A stretch of DNA of 64,000 nt from Corallococcus carmarthensis (GTDB taxonomy: Bacteria; Myxococcota; Myxococcia; Myxococcales; Myxococcaceae), in NCBI RefSeq assembly GCF_003611695.1, contig NZ_RAWE01000016.1:16021-80020 (forward strand). The letters are read 5' to 3'. A model generated the notes under the pieces. That model was not told the origin of the DNA. It ran no database searches and saw only the letters and a program-made list of their open reading frames with translations. Shown one piece after another: positions 25,852 through 33,002 of this stretch (position 1 is the stretch's first letter; every line of letters starts with the position of its first letter). Both the position numbers and the translations under genes were made by a program.

Positions 25852-26724
25852 ATGCGCGATCAGGAACGGGGCTTCAGGCTCCAGGTACGAAGAGGTGTGC
25901 GTGCGGCCGTGGGCTGCTGGCTGCTGGTGGCGGGCTTCGTGCTGGTTCCCTCCGGTGCGCGGGCCCAGGAGCCGGGGCCCTTCCAGACGTATGTGATTGC
26001 GGCGCGTCAGCTCTACGACGAGCTCGAATACGAACGCGCGCTGGCGGAGCTGTCCCGCGCCAGGCGGTATTCGTCGGGGGAGGCGGACGACGTGCTCCTG
26101 TCGCTCTACGAAGGCGTCATCCTGGCGGACCTGGGCAGGACGGAGTCGTCCAGCGCGGCCTTCCGGGTGGGGCTCCTGCTCCAGCCCGGGGCGGAGCTGC
26201 CGTTGAAGGTCTCGCCCAAGGTGGAGCAGCGCTTCGAGACCGTGCGCCAGCAGGTGTTGCGCGAGCTGGCGAAGCAGGAGGTTCGCGGCGACGTGGCGCG
26301 AGTGCCTCCTCCTCCCGTGTCCACCGCGCCTCCAGGGCCCGTCGCGGTGGTGGAGTCGCAGGCTCCGGCCGTGGCTCCCGCGCCGGAGGTCTCCACGCGG
26401 TCGAGCGTTCGCGGCCGCGCGTGGATTCCCGCGACGGTGGGCGGGGTGCTGCTGGTGGGCGGTGGGGTGTCCTATCTCCAGGCCCGTGGTGAGCGCTCCC
26501 GGTTGCGAAGTGACGACGTCAGCCTCGCGACCTCCCAGGACGTGGACCGGAGCGTGTCGCGGGGGAAGGCATTCCAGACGGTGGGCCTGGTTCTCGCGGG
26601 GGCGGGCGTGGCGGGGCTGGGGCTCTCCGCGGGCATGTACCTGCTGGGCGGGCCTCCAGAGAAGGTGGGCATCCAACTGGGGACGGATGGGACGTCCGCC
26701 TTCGTGTCCGGGAGGTGGCCGTGA
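25852..26724 (+). CDS. Exported TPR-like protein with membrane anchor
   Basis: A 290-residue protein starting at ATG 25852 after GGGGAC. A signal peptide runs to about residue 38 (SGARAQ/EPG). Residues 44-125 are TPR-like helices (YDELEYERALAELSRARRYS ... VLLSLYEGVILADLGRTESS), then a Pro/Val-rich linker (about 145-185), and two hydrophobic segments (about 193-210 and 240-262) flanking a short charged loop. This TPR/linker/TM layout is common in myxobacterial envelope proteins, often encoded beside a large surface protein. Here its TGA overlaps the GTG of the kelch lipoprotein (GTGA), so the two are translationally coupled and probably act together at the envelope. Confidence 0.78.
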   Translation: MRDQERGFRLQVRRGVRAAVGCWLLVAGFVLVPSGARAQEPGPFQTYVIAARQLYDELEYERALAELSRARRYSSGEADDVLLSLYEGVILADLGRTESSSAAFRVGLLLQPGAELPLKVSPKVEQRFETVRQQVLRELAKQEVRGDVARVPPPPVSTAPPGPVAVVESQAPAVAPAPEVSTRSSVRGRAWIPATVGGVLLVGGGVSYLQARGERSRLRSDDVSLATSQDVDRSVSRGKAFQTVGLVLAGAGVAGLGLSAGMYLLGGPPEKVGIQLGTDGTSAFVSGRWP

Positions 26725-29216
26725 ACTCGCGCGCACTTCGCATCCTCTGGGTGGGCGGGCTGCTGGCCGCGCTCTGCGGCTGCACCGACTTCGATCAGGA
26801 GGGACGTGAGTTCTGCCTGCGCAATCCGGAGCGCTGCGGCGCGCAGGCGCCCGACGCGGGGGGAAATGGCGACGCGGGAGACGGTCAGGACGCGGGCACC
26901 GACGACGCAGGAACCGGTGACGCGGGGACGTCGCGGCCTCCGCTGTTCCTGGAGGCTCCCGCGGCCTCCCACTACGTGGAGGGCGGGGGACGGCTCACCT
27001 TCCGCGTTGCCGCGCAGGACCCGCAGGGCAGCGCGCTGCGCTTCTCCTGGACCGCGAACGTCGGGACGCAGGGCGCCGCGCAGGAGACGGCCACCACCAG
27101 CCAGATTGTCTGGACGGCGCCGCAGTGCCTGGAGCCCGGGGTCGTCGCGTCGTTCACCGTGACCGTCACCAATGCCCTGGACCTGTCGGCCGTGGCGTCG
27201 TTCGTCGCCGTCGGCATGCCGGACTGCCCTACGTGGCGACCGACGGGAACTCTGTCGAGGGGCCGATCGTCCCACACCGCCACGGTGCTGTTGTCGGGCC
27301 AGGTGCTGGTGACGGGACATTCGAGTAGCACCGTCACGGAGTTGTTCGATCCCGTGACACGGACGTGGCTCTCCACATGGACCATGACCCGGGCTCGCCA
27401 GTCGCACACCGCGACACTTCTGCCATCAGGCAAGGTGCTGGTGACGGGAGGCGACGGGGGCGGCTCCTCTACCGCCTCGGCGGAGCTGTACGACCCCAGC
27501 ACGGGCACCTGGAGCGCCACGGGCTCCATGTCCACCGTCCGCTTCAATCACGCGGCGGTCCTGCTGCCGTCGGGCAAGGTGCTGGTGTCGGGCGGCTACG
27601 CCTCGGGAGCGGGCATCGCCACGGCGGAGGTGTATGACCCCGCCACGGAAACCTGGAGCGCCACTGGCAGCATGGCGGGGGGCCGCTCCCTGCACGCGCT
27701 TACGGTGCTGCCGTCGGGCAAGGTGCTGGTGACGGGGGGCTTCACCATGAGCGGCTCCCGTGCGGTGTCCGAGCTCTACGACCCGGCGACGGGCACCTGG
27801 AGCGTTACGGGCAGCCTGGCCTCGGATCGCTATCTCCACACGGTCACGCTGCTGCCGTCCGGCAAGGTGCTGACCGTGGGAGGCCGCAGCTTCGGCGCCG
27901 CGCTCGCCAACGCGGAACTCTACGACCCGGCGAAGGGCACGTGGACGGCGACGGGCGGTCTGGACACGACCCTCGTCAACGCCACCGCGACGTTGCTGTT
28001 GTCGGGCAAGGTGCTGCTCGCTGGAGGTCTGGCGGGAGGGAAGACCGACGTCACGGCGCGGCTCTACGACCCGGCGACCGGGACCTGGACCTCCACGGTC
28101 GGGCTGACCGCGCAGCGCTACAATCACGTTGCCGTCCTGCTCAGGTCTGGCCGGGTGCTGGTGACGGGAGGCACGGATGGCTTGACGTCGGACCTCGCCA
28201 CCGCGGAGGTCTACTCGCCGGGCACGGGTGCCTGGAGCGCCACGGGCGCGCTGGCCACGGGCCGCGCCTCACATTCGGCCACGTTGCTGCCTTCGGGAGA
28301 CGTTCTCGTCGCGGGGGGCTTCTCGGGCACGGCCCCCGTGGCCACGGCGGAGCGGTTCAGCCTGAAGAACGAAAGCTGGATGCCCACGGGGGGGATGAGC
28401 GTCTCCCGCTCGTTGTTCGTGGCCACGTTGCTGCCGTCGGGCCAGGTGCTGGTGACAGGCGGGAGTACCGACAAGGGACCGTCGGCCACGACGGAGCTGT
28501 ACGACCCCACGACCGGCACATGGTCCACCACGGAGCGCCTCTCCGCGGCTCGTTCGGGGCACACTGCGACGCTGCTGCCGTCGGGCCGGGTGCTGGTGGT
28601 GGGCGGCAGTGACACCCTCCGCGCCACGGAGCTGTACGACCCCGCGACCGGTGTCTGGTCCACCAGCGGAAGCCTGTCCACCGCCCGTTCGGGGCACACT
28701 GCGACGCTGTTGCCGTCGGGCCGGGTGCTGGTGACGGGCGGAGACGGGAGCATCGGTCCCGTCACCACGGCGGAACTGTATGACCCGGCGGCGGGCACCT
28801 GGTCCTCCACCGGGAGCATGGCGTCCGCCCGCTCGGGACATACGGCGACGCTGCTCCCGACGGGCCGGGTGTTGGTGACGGGGGGCTCGGACGGTTCAGT
28901 CCTGCTCGCCACGGCGGAGCTGTTCGACCCCGGCACGGGCACCTGGGCGTCCACCGGACGGATGTCCGAGGCTCGCGGCTCCCATACGGCCACGCTGCTT
29001 CCGTCCGGCCGGGTGCTGGTGACGGGGGGCGGCGGTGGGAGCCAGGTCCCCCTGGCCACCGCGGAGGTCTATGACCCGGACCTGCGCGTCTGGCGAGCCA
29101 CCGGCGGGCTGGAGGTGGTCCGCAGCGGCCACGCGGCGACACTGCTGCCGACGGGCCGGGTGCTGGTGACGGGCGGCGACGGGATTTCGCGCGTCACGGA
29201 GGTCTTCACCCCCTGA
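26721..29216 (+). CDS. Kelch-repeat lipoprotein (14 repeats) with N-terminal Ig/PKD-like domain
   Basis: An 831-residue lipoprotein. GTG 26721 is chosen over GTG 26715 because GGAGG ends five bases before it and it overlaps the preceding stop. The lipobox is LCGC at about residue 19, followed by an acidic Asp/Gly-rich linker (DAGGNGDAGDGQDAG-like) and an Ig/PKD-like domain (about 75-165). Residues about 175-831 are 14 kelch-type repeats of about 44 residues with the consensus HTATLLPSGKVLVTGG ... AELYDPATGTWSATGSM, enough for two seven-bladed propellers. Such propellers usually bind proteins or glycans. Several repeats are nearly identical in DNA, so the array may change length by recombination. 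It is coupled to the upstream TPR gene. Confidence 0.85.
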   Translation: MNSRALRILWVGGLLAALCGCTDFDQEGREFCLRNPERCGAQAPDAGGNGDAGDGQDAGTDDAGTGDAGTSRPPLFLEAPAASHYVEGGGRLTFRVAAQDPQGSALRFSWTANVGTQGAAQETATTSQIVWTAPQCLEPGVVASFTVTVTNALDLSAVASFVAVGMPDCPTWRPTGTLSRGRSSHTATVLLSGQVLVTGHSSSTVTELFDPVTRTWLSTWTMTRARQSHTATLLPSGKVLVTGGDGGGSSTASAELYDPSTGTWSATGSMSTVRFNHAAVLLPSGKVLVSGGYASGAGIATAEVYDPATETWSATGSMAGGRSLHALTVLPSGKVLVTGGFTMSGSRAVSELYDPATGTWSVTGSLASDRYLHTVTLLPSGKVLTVGGRSFGAALANAELYDPAKGTWTATGGLDTTLVNATATLLLSGKVLLAGGLAGGKTDVTARLYDPATGTWTSTVGLTAQRYNHVAVLLRSGRVLVTGGTDGLTSDLATAEVYSPGTGAWSATGALATGRASHSATLLPSGDVLVAGGFSGTAPVATAERFSLKNESWMPTGGMSVSRSLFVATLLPSGQVLVTGGSTDKGPSATTELYDPTTGTWSTTERLSAARSGHTATLLPSGRVLVVGGSDTLRATELYDPATGVWSTSGSLSTARSGHTATLLPSGRVLVTGGDGSIGPVTTAELYDPAAGTWSSTGSMASARSGHTATLLPTGRVLVTGGSDGSVLLATAELFDPGTGTWASTGRMSEARGSHTATLLPSGRVLVTGGGGGSQVPLATAEVYDPDLRVWRATGGLEVVRSGHAATLLPTGRVLVTGGDGISRVTEVFTP

Positions 29217-29231
29217 AGCGATGAAAGACAA

Positions 29232-29264
29232 CGGGCCGGGCGCGCACGCAGCGCACCCGGCCCG
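29232..29264. terminator. Bidirectional hairpin between kelch and subtilase genes
   Basis: Nine-bp arms CGGGCCGGG (29232-29240) and CCCGGCCCG (29256-29264), with an inner GCGC/GCGC pairing (29242-29245, 29251-29254), lie in the 77-bp gap between the convergent stops at 29216 and 29294. No T tract is present. Confidence 0.55.
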
Positions 29265-29293
29265 GAAGAAGGCATGCGGTCTTCGGAGAGGCT

Positions 29294-30523
29294 TCAGCGC
29301 GAGGCGACGGCCTGCGTCTGCGGCTTGGGCTCCACGGTGGCCTTGGCGGCGTCGATGGCGGCCTGGATGTCCAGCTTGCCGCCGGTGATGACCTTGCCCT
29401 TGAGGTCCGGGTCCTGCTCCACCGTCTTGAGGATGAGGTCGCGCACCTGCACGGCCGTCAGGTCCGGGTTCTCCGCGAACATGCGCGCGGCGGTGGCGGC
29501 CACGGTGGGCGTGGCCATGGAGGTGCCGCTCATCTCCTCCCAGTCATTGCCGGGCACGGTGCTGAGCACGTCCTCGCCCACGGCGGCCAGGTCCACCACC
29601 TTGTCGCCGTGCGACGAGAAGCGGGCCAGCTTGTCGTTGTTGCGGTCCATGGACGCCACGGTGAGGACGTTGGGCAGGTCCACGTTGGCCGGCATGTCCG
29701 GCACGTTGTTCATGTTGCTGCCGTTGCCGTTGGCCGTCGCGGCGACGAGCAGGATGTCCGCGTCCGCCAGCTTCTGGATGGCGGCCTCCCAGCGCTTCTG
29801 GGACGCGGCGTCGCGGTAGGAATCCCCGAAGCTCGCGTTCGCGGCGCGGATGTTCACGCCGTGCTCGGTCTTCATCTTCACCAGGTAGTCCACCGAGCGC
29901 TCGAAGTTGGTGAGCAGGTCCGCGCCGTCGTACAGGCCGCCCACGCTCAAGATCTTCGCCTTGCCCGCGGCGATGCCGGTGTTGCCCTCGCCGTTGTCCT
30001 CGGCGGCGATGATGCCCGCCACGTGCGTGCCGTGGTCCGTGCCCTCGCCCTTGAACGGGTCGCCCTTGCCGGTGCCCACGTTGAAGCCGTGGATGTCGTC
30101 CGCGATGCCGTTCTTGTCGTTGTCGATGCCGTCCCCGTCGATTTCACCGGGGTTCGTCCACATCGCGTCGTCCAGGTCGGTGTGCTTGAAGTCCACGCCG
30201 CCGTCGATGACCGCGATGACCGGCTCGCCCGTGAGCTTGGGCTTCGGCTGCGACGGATCCACCTGCTTCGCGTCGACGACCTTGTTCGCGCCCGGCTTCA
30301 CCGCGACGTTGGCGCCGCCGAACGTGAAGGCCGACGCCGGCACGCTGGCGCCCGGAGTCGTGGGGCGGCCCGTCGGGCGGTCCACGAAGTTGGTCGGCCG
30401 CGCACCCTGGGTGTCGAAGCCGTCACGCACCGTCAGGGGCTTCGCCTTCGGCCCCTGGGCGCGAGAGGTCTCCGTGCGGGCCGTGGGGGCGATGGAGGCG
30501 GGCGACTTGCGGTTGATTTCCAT
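29294..30523 (-). CDS. Subtilisin-like serine protease (S8), no signal peptide
   Basis: A 409-residue subtilase with the full triad: D107 (VIAVIDGGVD), H164 (TDHGTHVAG) and S335 (SGTSMATP), plus the oxyanion Asn265 (AATANGNG). An Asp/Asn-rich insertion at 129-143 (DGDGIDNDKNGIADD) is probably a Ca2+ site. The start is ATG 30523 with GGAGGA six bases upstream. There is no Sec signal; instead about 95 Pro/Thr/Arg-rich residues precede the catalytic core and include TVRDGFDTQGARPTN (31-45), the linker motif shared with three other proteins here. It may be an intracellular protease, or one exported by a non-Sec route; the leader is too long and low-complexity for a classical I9 propeptide. It is divergent from the O-methyltransferase gene at 30623, with a 99-bp AT-richer gap. 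Confidence 0.88.
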   Translation of the reverse strand: MEINRKSPASIAPTARTETSRAQGPKAKPLTVRDGFDTQGARPTNFVDRPTGRPTTPGASVPASAFTFGGANVAVKPGANKVVDAKQVDPSQPKPKLTGEPVIAVIDGGVDFKHTDLDDAMWTNPGEIDGDGIDNDKNGIADDIHGFNVGTGKGDPFKGEGTDHGTHVAGIIAAEDNGEGNTGIAAGKAKILSVGGLYDGADLLTNFERSVDYLVKMKTEHGVNIRAANASFGDSYRDAASQKRWEAAIQKLADADILLVAATANGNGSNMNNVPDMPANVDLPNVLTVASMDRNNDKLARFSSHGDKVVDLAAVGEDVLSTVPGNDWEEMSGTSMATPTVAATAARMFAENPDLTAVQVRDLILKTVEQDPDLKGKVITGGKLDIQAAIDAAKATVEPKPQTQAVASR

Positions 30524-30622
30524 GGTGTTCCTCCGTGGGGGAAGGCGGAGATGCCTACTGACTCCTACATTGTCGCATCGCGCTATTTTAAGTTTCGCCT
30601 CAATGGTTTTTTGGGAGGACGC

Positions 30623-31300
30623 ATGAGCCAGGAGCAGTGGACCGCTGTCGACCGCTACATCACCGACCACATGGTGGCGCCGGACGCCGCGCTGGACGCG
30701 GCCCTGGAGGCGAGCGCGAAGGCGGGGCTGCCCGCCATCAACGTGGCGCCGAACCAGGGCAAGCTGCTGATGCTCCTGGCCCAGCTGCATGGCGCGAAGC
30801 GCATCCTGGAGGTGGGCACGCTGGGGGGCTACAGCACGCTGTGGCTCGCGCGGGCGCTGCCGCCGGGAGGCCGCATCATCACGCTGGAGGCGGTGCCGAA
30901 GCACGCGGAGGTGGCGCGGGAGAACATCGCCCGCGCGGGCCTGTCCGGCGTGGTGGAGGTGCGGCTGGGCAACGCGGTGGACACGCTCGCCCAGCTGGAG
31001 AAGGAGGGGCAGGCGCCGTTCGACCTGACCTTCATCGACGCGGACAAGGTGCGCACGGCGGAGTACTTCGCGTGGGCGCTCAAGCTGTCGCGCAAGGGCA
31101 GCGTCATCCTCACGGACAACGTCGTGCGCAAGGGCGGCATCGTGGACGCGGACAGCCCCGACGCGAACGTCCAGGGCATGCGCCGCTTCTATGAGGCCGT
31201 GGCCGCCGAGCCTCGCGTGAGCGCCACCGCCGTGCAGACGGTGGGCAGTAAGGGGTACGACGGCTTCGCCCTCGCGCTCGTCACGGGCGACCCGGAATAG
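30623..31300 (+). CDS. Class I SAM-dependent O-methyltransferase
   Basis: A 225-residue methyltransferase of the PF01596 (catechol/caffeoyl-CoA type) family. SAM-binding motif I is RILEVGTLGGYSTLWLARAL (about 55-74), acidic motif II lies in IITLEAVPKHAEVARENI, and metal/SAM residues in DLTFIDADKVRTAEYFAWAL (about 132-151) and ILTDNVVRKG (about 164). It probably methylates a small hydroxylated aromatic substrate; the true acceptor is unknown. ATG 30623 has GGGAGGAC just upstream. Its last 20 bases overlap the 3' end of the convergent LysR gene, so the two could interfere transcriptionally. Confidence 0.88.
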   Translation: MSQEQWTAVDRYITDHMVAPDAALDAALEASAKAGLPAINVAPNQGKLLMLLAQLHGAKRILEVGTLGGYSTLWLARALPPGGRIITLEAVPKHAEVARENIARAGLSGVVEVRLGNAVDTLAQLEKEGQAPFDLTFIDADKVRTAEYFAWALKLSRKGSVILTDNVVRKGGIVDADSPDANVQGMRRFYEAVAAEPRVSATAVQTVGSKGYDGFALALVTGDPE

Positions 31301-32204
31301 CACCCAGGGTGGGCGCCTCGCAGAGCGCCTTCACCGTGCGCCGCAGCCAGACGTGCGCGGGGTCGCGGTCGAAGCGCGGGTGCCACGCCTGCGCGACGGC
31401 GACGCGTGGCAGGGGCAGCGGCACGGGGCGCTCCTTGACGGGCATCAGCGCGGCCACCGTGCGAGCAAACCCGCCGTTCACCACCGTGACGGCGTCCGTC
31501 CCCGCGACGAGCGCCGCCGCGGCGAGCATGTTGGGCACCACCGCCGTCACCCGGCGCGTATGGCCGTGCTTCTCCAGCACGTCGTCCAGCGGGGTGCGCA
31601 GCTTGCCCCGCCGCGACACGCCGACATGGTCGGCGCGGGCGAAGCGCTCCAGCGTCAGCCGTCCCCGGGAGAGCGGGGAGGCCCGCCCCACGAGACACAT
31701 GAAGGACTCCTCGCCCAGCCGCTGCACGCGGATCTCCGGACCCAGCGCGCCCTGCACGCCGATGTCCAGGTCCACCTCGCCGTCGCGCAGGGACTCCACG
31801 TCCTCCGTCCCCTCGGGCACGAAGCGCAGCGTCACGCCGGGGGCCTCGGCGCGAGCCCGCTGGTGGAGCGCGGTGCCCAGCAGCGGGATGACGCCGTCGT
31901 TCACCCGCAGCGTCAGCGTGCGCGTCAGCTGCTCCGGCGCGGTGGGCGTTCCCGGCGCGAGCAGCGCGGTGGCATCCCGCACCACGGCGCGCACCTGCGC
32001 CTGGAGCGCCAGGGCCCGGGGCGTGGGGACCAGCCCGCGTCCGGCGCGCACCAGCACCGGGTCCCCCATGGCGGTCCGGATGCGGGTGAGCGTGCGGCTC
32101 ATGGCCGGCGCGCTCAGGCCCAGCCGGTCCGCGGCGCGCGCCACGCTGCCCTCGCGCAGGAGGGCGTCGAGCGCCACGAGCAGGTTCAGATCCAGGTCCG
32201 CCAT
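31281..32204 (-). CDS. LysR-family transcriptional regulator
   Basis: A 307-residue LTTR: winged HTH at 1-60 (LDLNLLVALDALLREGSVAR, then AADRLGLSAPAMSRTLTRIR) and a periplasmic-binding-protein-like effector domain (about 88-300; LRVNDGVIPLLGTALHQRAR ... VGVSRRGKLRTPLDD). ATG 32204 is preferred because the family begins M-x-x-LDLNLL and AGG is suitably spaced; ATG 32213 adds three residues. It lies 42 bp downstream of, and on the same strand as, an O-methyltransferase gene, and its 3' end overlaps a second, convergent O-methyltransferase by 20 bp. Control of one or both methyltransferases is the natural inference. Confidence 0.88.
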   Translation of the reverse strand: MADLDLNLLVALDALLREGSVARAADRLGLSAPAMSRTLTRIRTAMGDPVLVRAGRGLVPTPRALALQAQVRAVVRDATALLAPGTPTAPEQLTRTLTLRVNDGVIPLLGTALHQRARAEAPGVTLRFVPEGTEDVESLRDGEVDLDIGVQGALGPEIRVQRLGEESFMCLVGRASPLSRGRLTLERFARADHVGVSRRGKLRTPLDDVLEKHGHTRRVTAVVPNMLAAAALVAGTDAVTVVNGGFARTVAALMPVKERPVPLPLPRVAVAQAWHPRFDRDPAHVWLRRTVKALCEAPTLGAIPGRP

Positions 32205-32246
32205 CCGGGCCATCCTAGCCGCGGGCCGCCTCCCAGCTACGGGCCG

Positions 32247-32918
32247 TCAGGCGGCGCGCACGGCGAAGAGGCAGTCGTCGTCCTCCCAGGGCAGGGGAAT
32301 GGTGACGTAGCCGTGCTCCGGCCGCGCCAGGTGCGCCGCGAACTCCGGGCTCATCTTCACGTTGTCCGCGACCAGGATGGCGCCGGGCGCGAGCTTCGGC
32401 TCCAGCAGCCGCAAGAGCGGCAGGTACAGCGGCTTCGCGCCGTCGAAGAGCACCAGGTCGATGCCGTCCGGCACGTCCGTGCGCAGCGTCTCCAGCGCGT
32501 CGCCCACGCGGAACTCCACCAGGTCCACCAGCCCCGCCTGCGTGAGGTGCTCCTTCGCCCGGCGCACCTTGGAGGCCTCGTACTCCGTGGTGATGATCCG
32601 GCCGCCGCCGCCGTCGCGCAGCGCCGCCGCCAGGTGCACCGTGGAGATGCCGAAGGACGTACCGAACTCCACCACCGTGCGGGCGCGGCGCGCGCGGGCG
32701 AGCGCGTAGAGCAGCCGGCCCAGCTCCTCCGACACCGGCAGGTACGCCTCCGCGACGCTCGCGTAGAAGGCGCGCGGGTCGTGGTTCAGCGTGGCCCTGC
32801 GCTGTTCGGGAGGAAGGGCGCTGAAGGGCGCGAGCACGGCGGCGTCCGTCTTCCGTGCGTCCGCGAAGAGGTGGGCGAGCAGCGAGGCGACAGGGGGCGA
32901 ATGAAGGGTCGTGGTCAT
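32247..32918 (-). CDS. Class I SAM-dependent O-methyltransferase (second)
   Basis: A 223-residue methyltransferase. Motif I is TVVEFGTSFGISTVHLAAAL (about 83-102), GRIITTEYEASKVRRAKEHL is motif II, and IDLVLFDGAKPLYLPLLRLL (about 153-172) plus ILVADNVKM (about 182) are the later motifs. It is paralogous in fold to the methyltransferase at 30623, but sequence identity looks low. Residues 1-60 form a helical lid typical of small-molecule O-methyltransferases. ATG 32918 is used, with GGTGGGGGC upstream; the frame to 32951 is unlikely. It is cotranscribed with the LysR gene immediately downstream. Confidence 0.87.
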   Translation of the reverse strand: MTTTLHSPPVASLLAHLFADARKTDAAVLAPFSALPPEQRRATLNHDPRAFYASVAEAYLPVSEELGRLLYALARARRARTVVEFGTSFGISTVHLAAALRDGGGGRIITTEYEASKVRRAKEHLTQAGLVDLVEFRVGDALETLRTDVPDGIDLVLFDGAKPLYLPLLRLLEPKLAPGAILVADNVKMSPEFAAHLARPEHGYVTIPLPWEDDDCLFAVRAA

Positions 32919-33002
32919 GCCCCCACCGTGCGCCCGCGCCCCGCCTGGCACCAGTGCACCGGACGCACGGCCTTCGTGCGCCCGGCGCAGGTGGGGCTTC
33001 GA

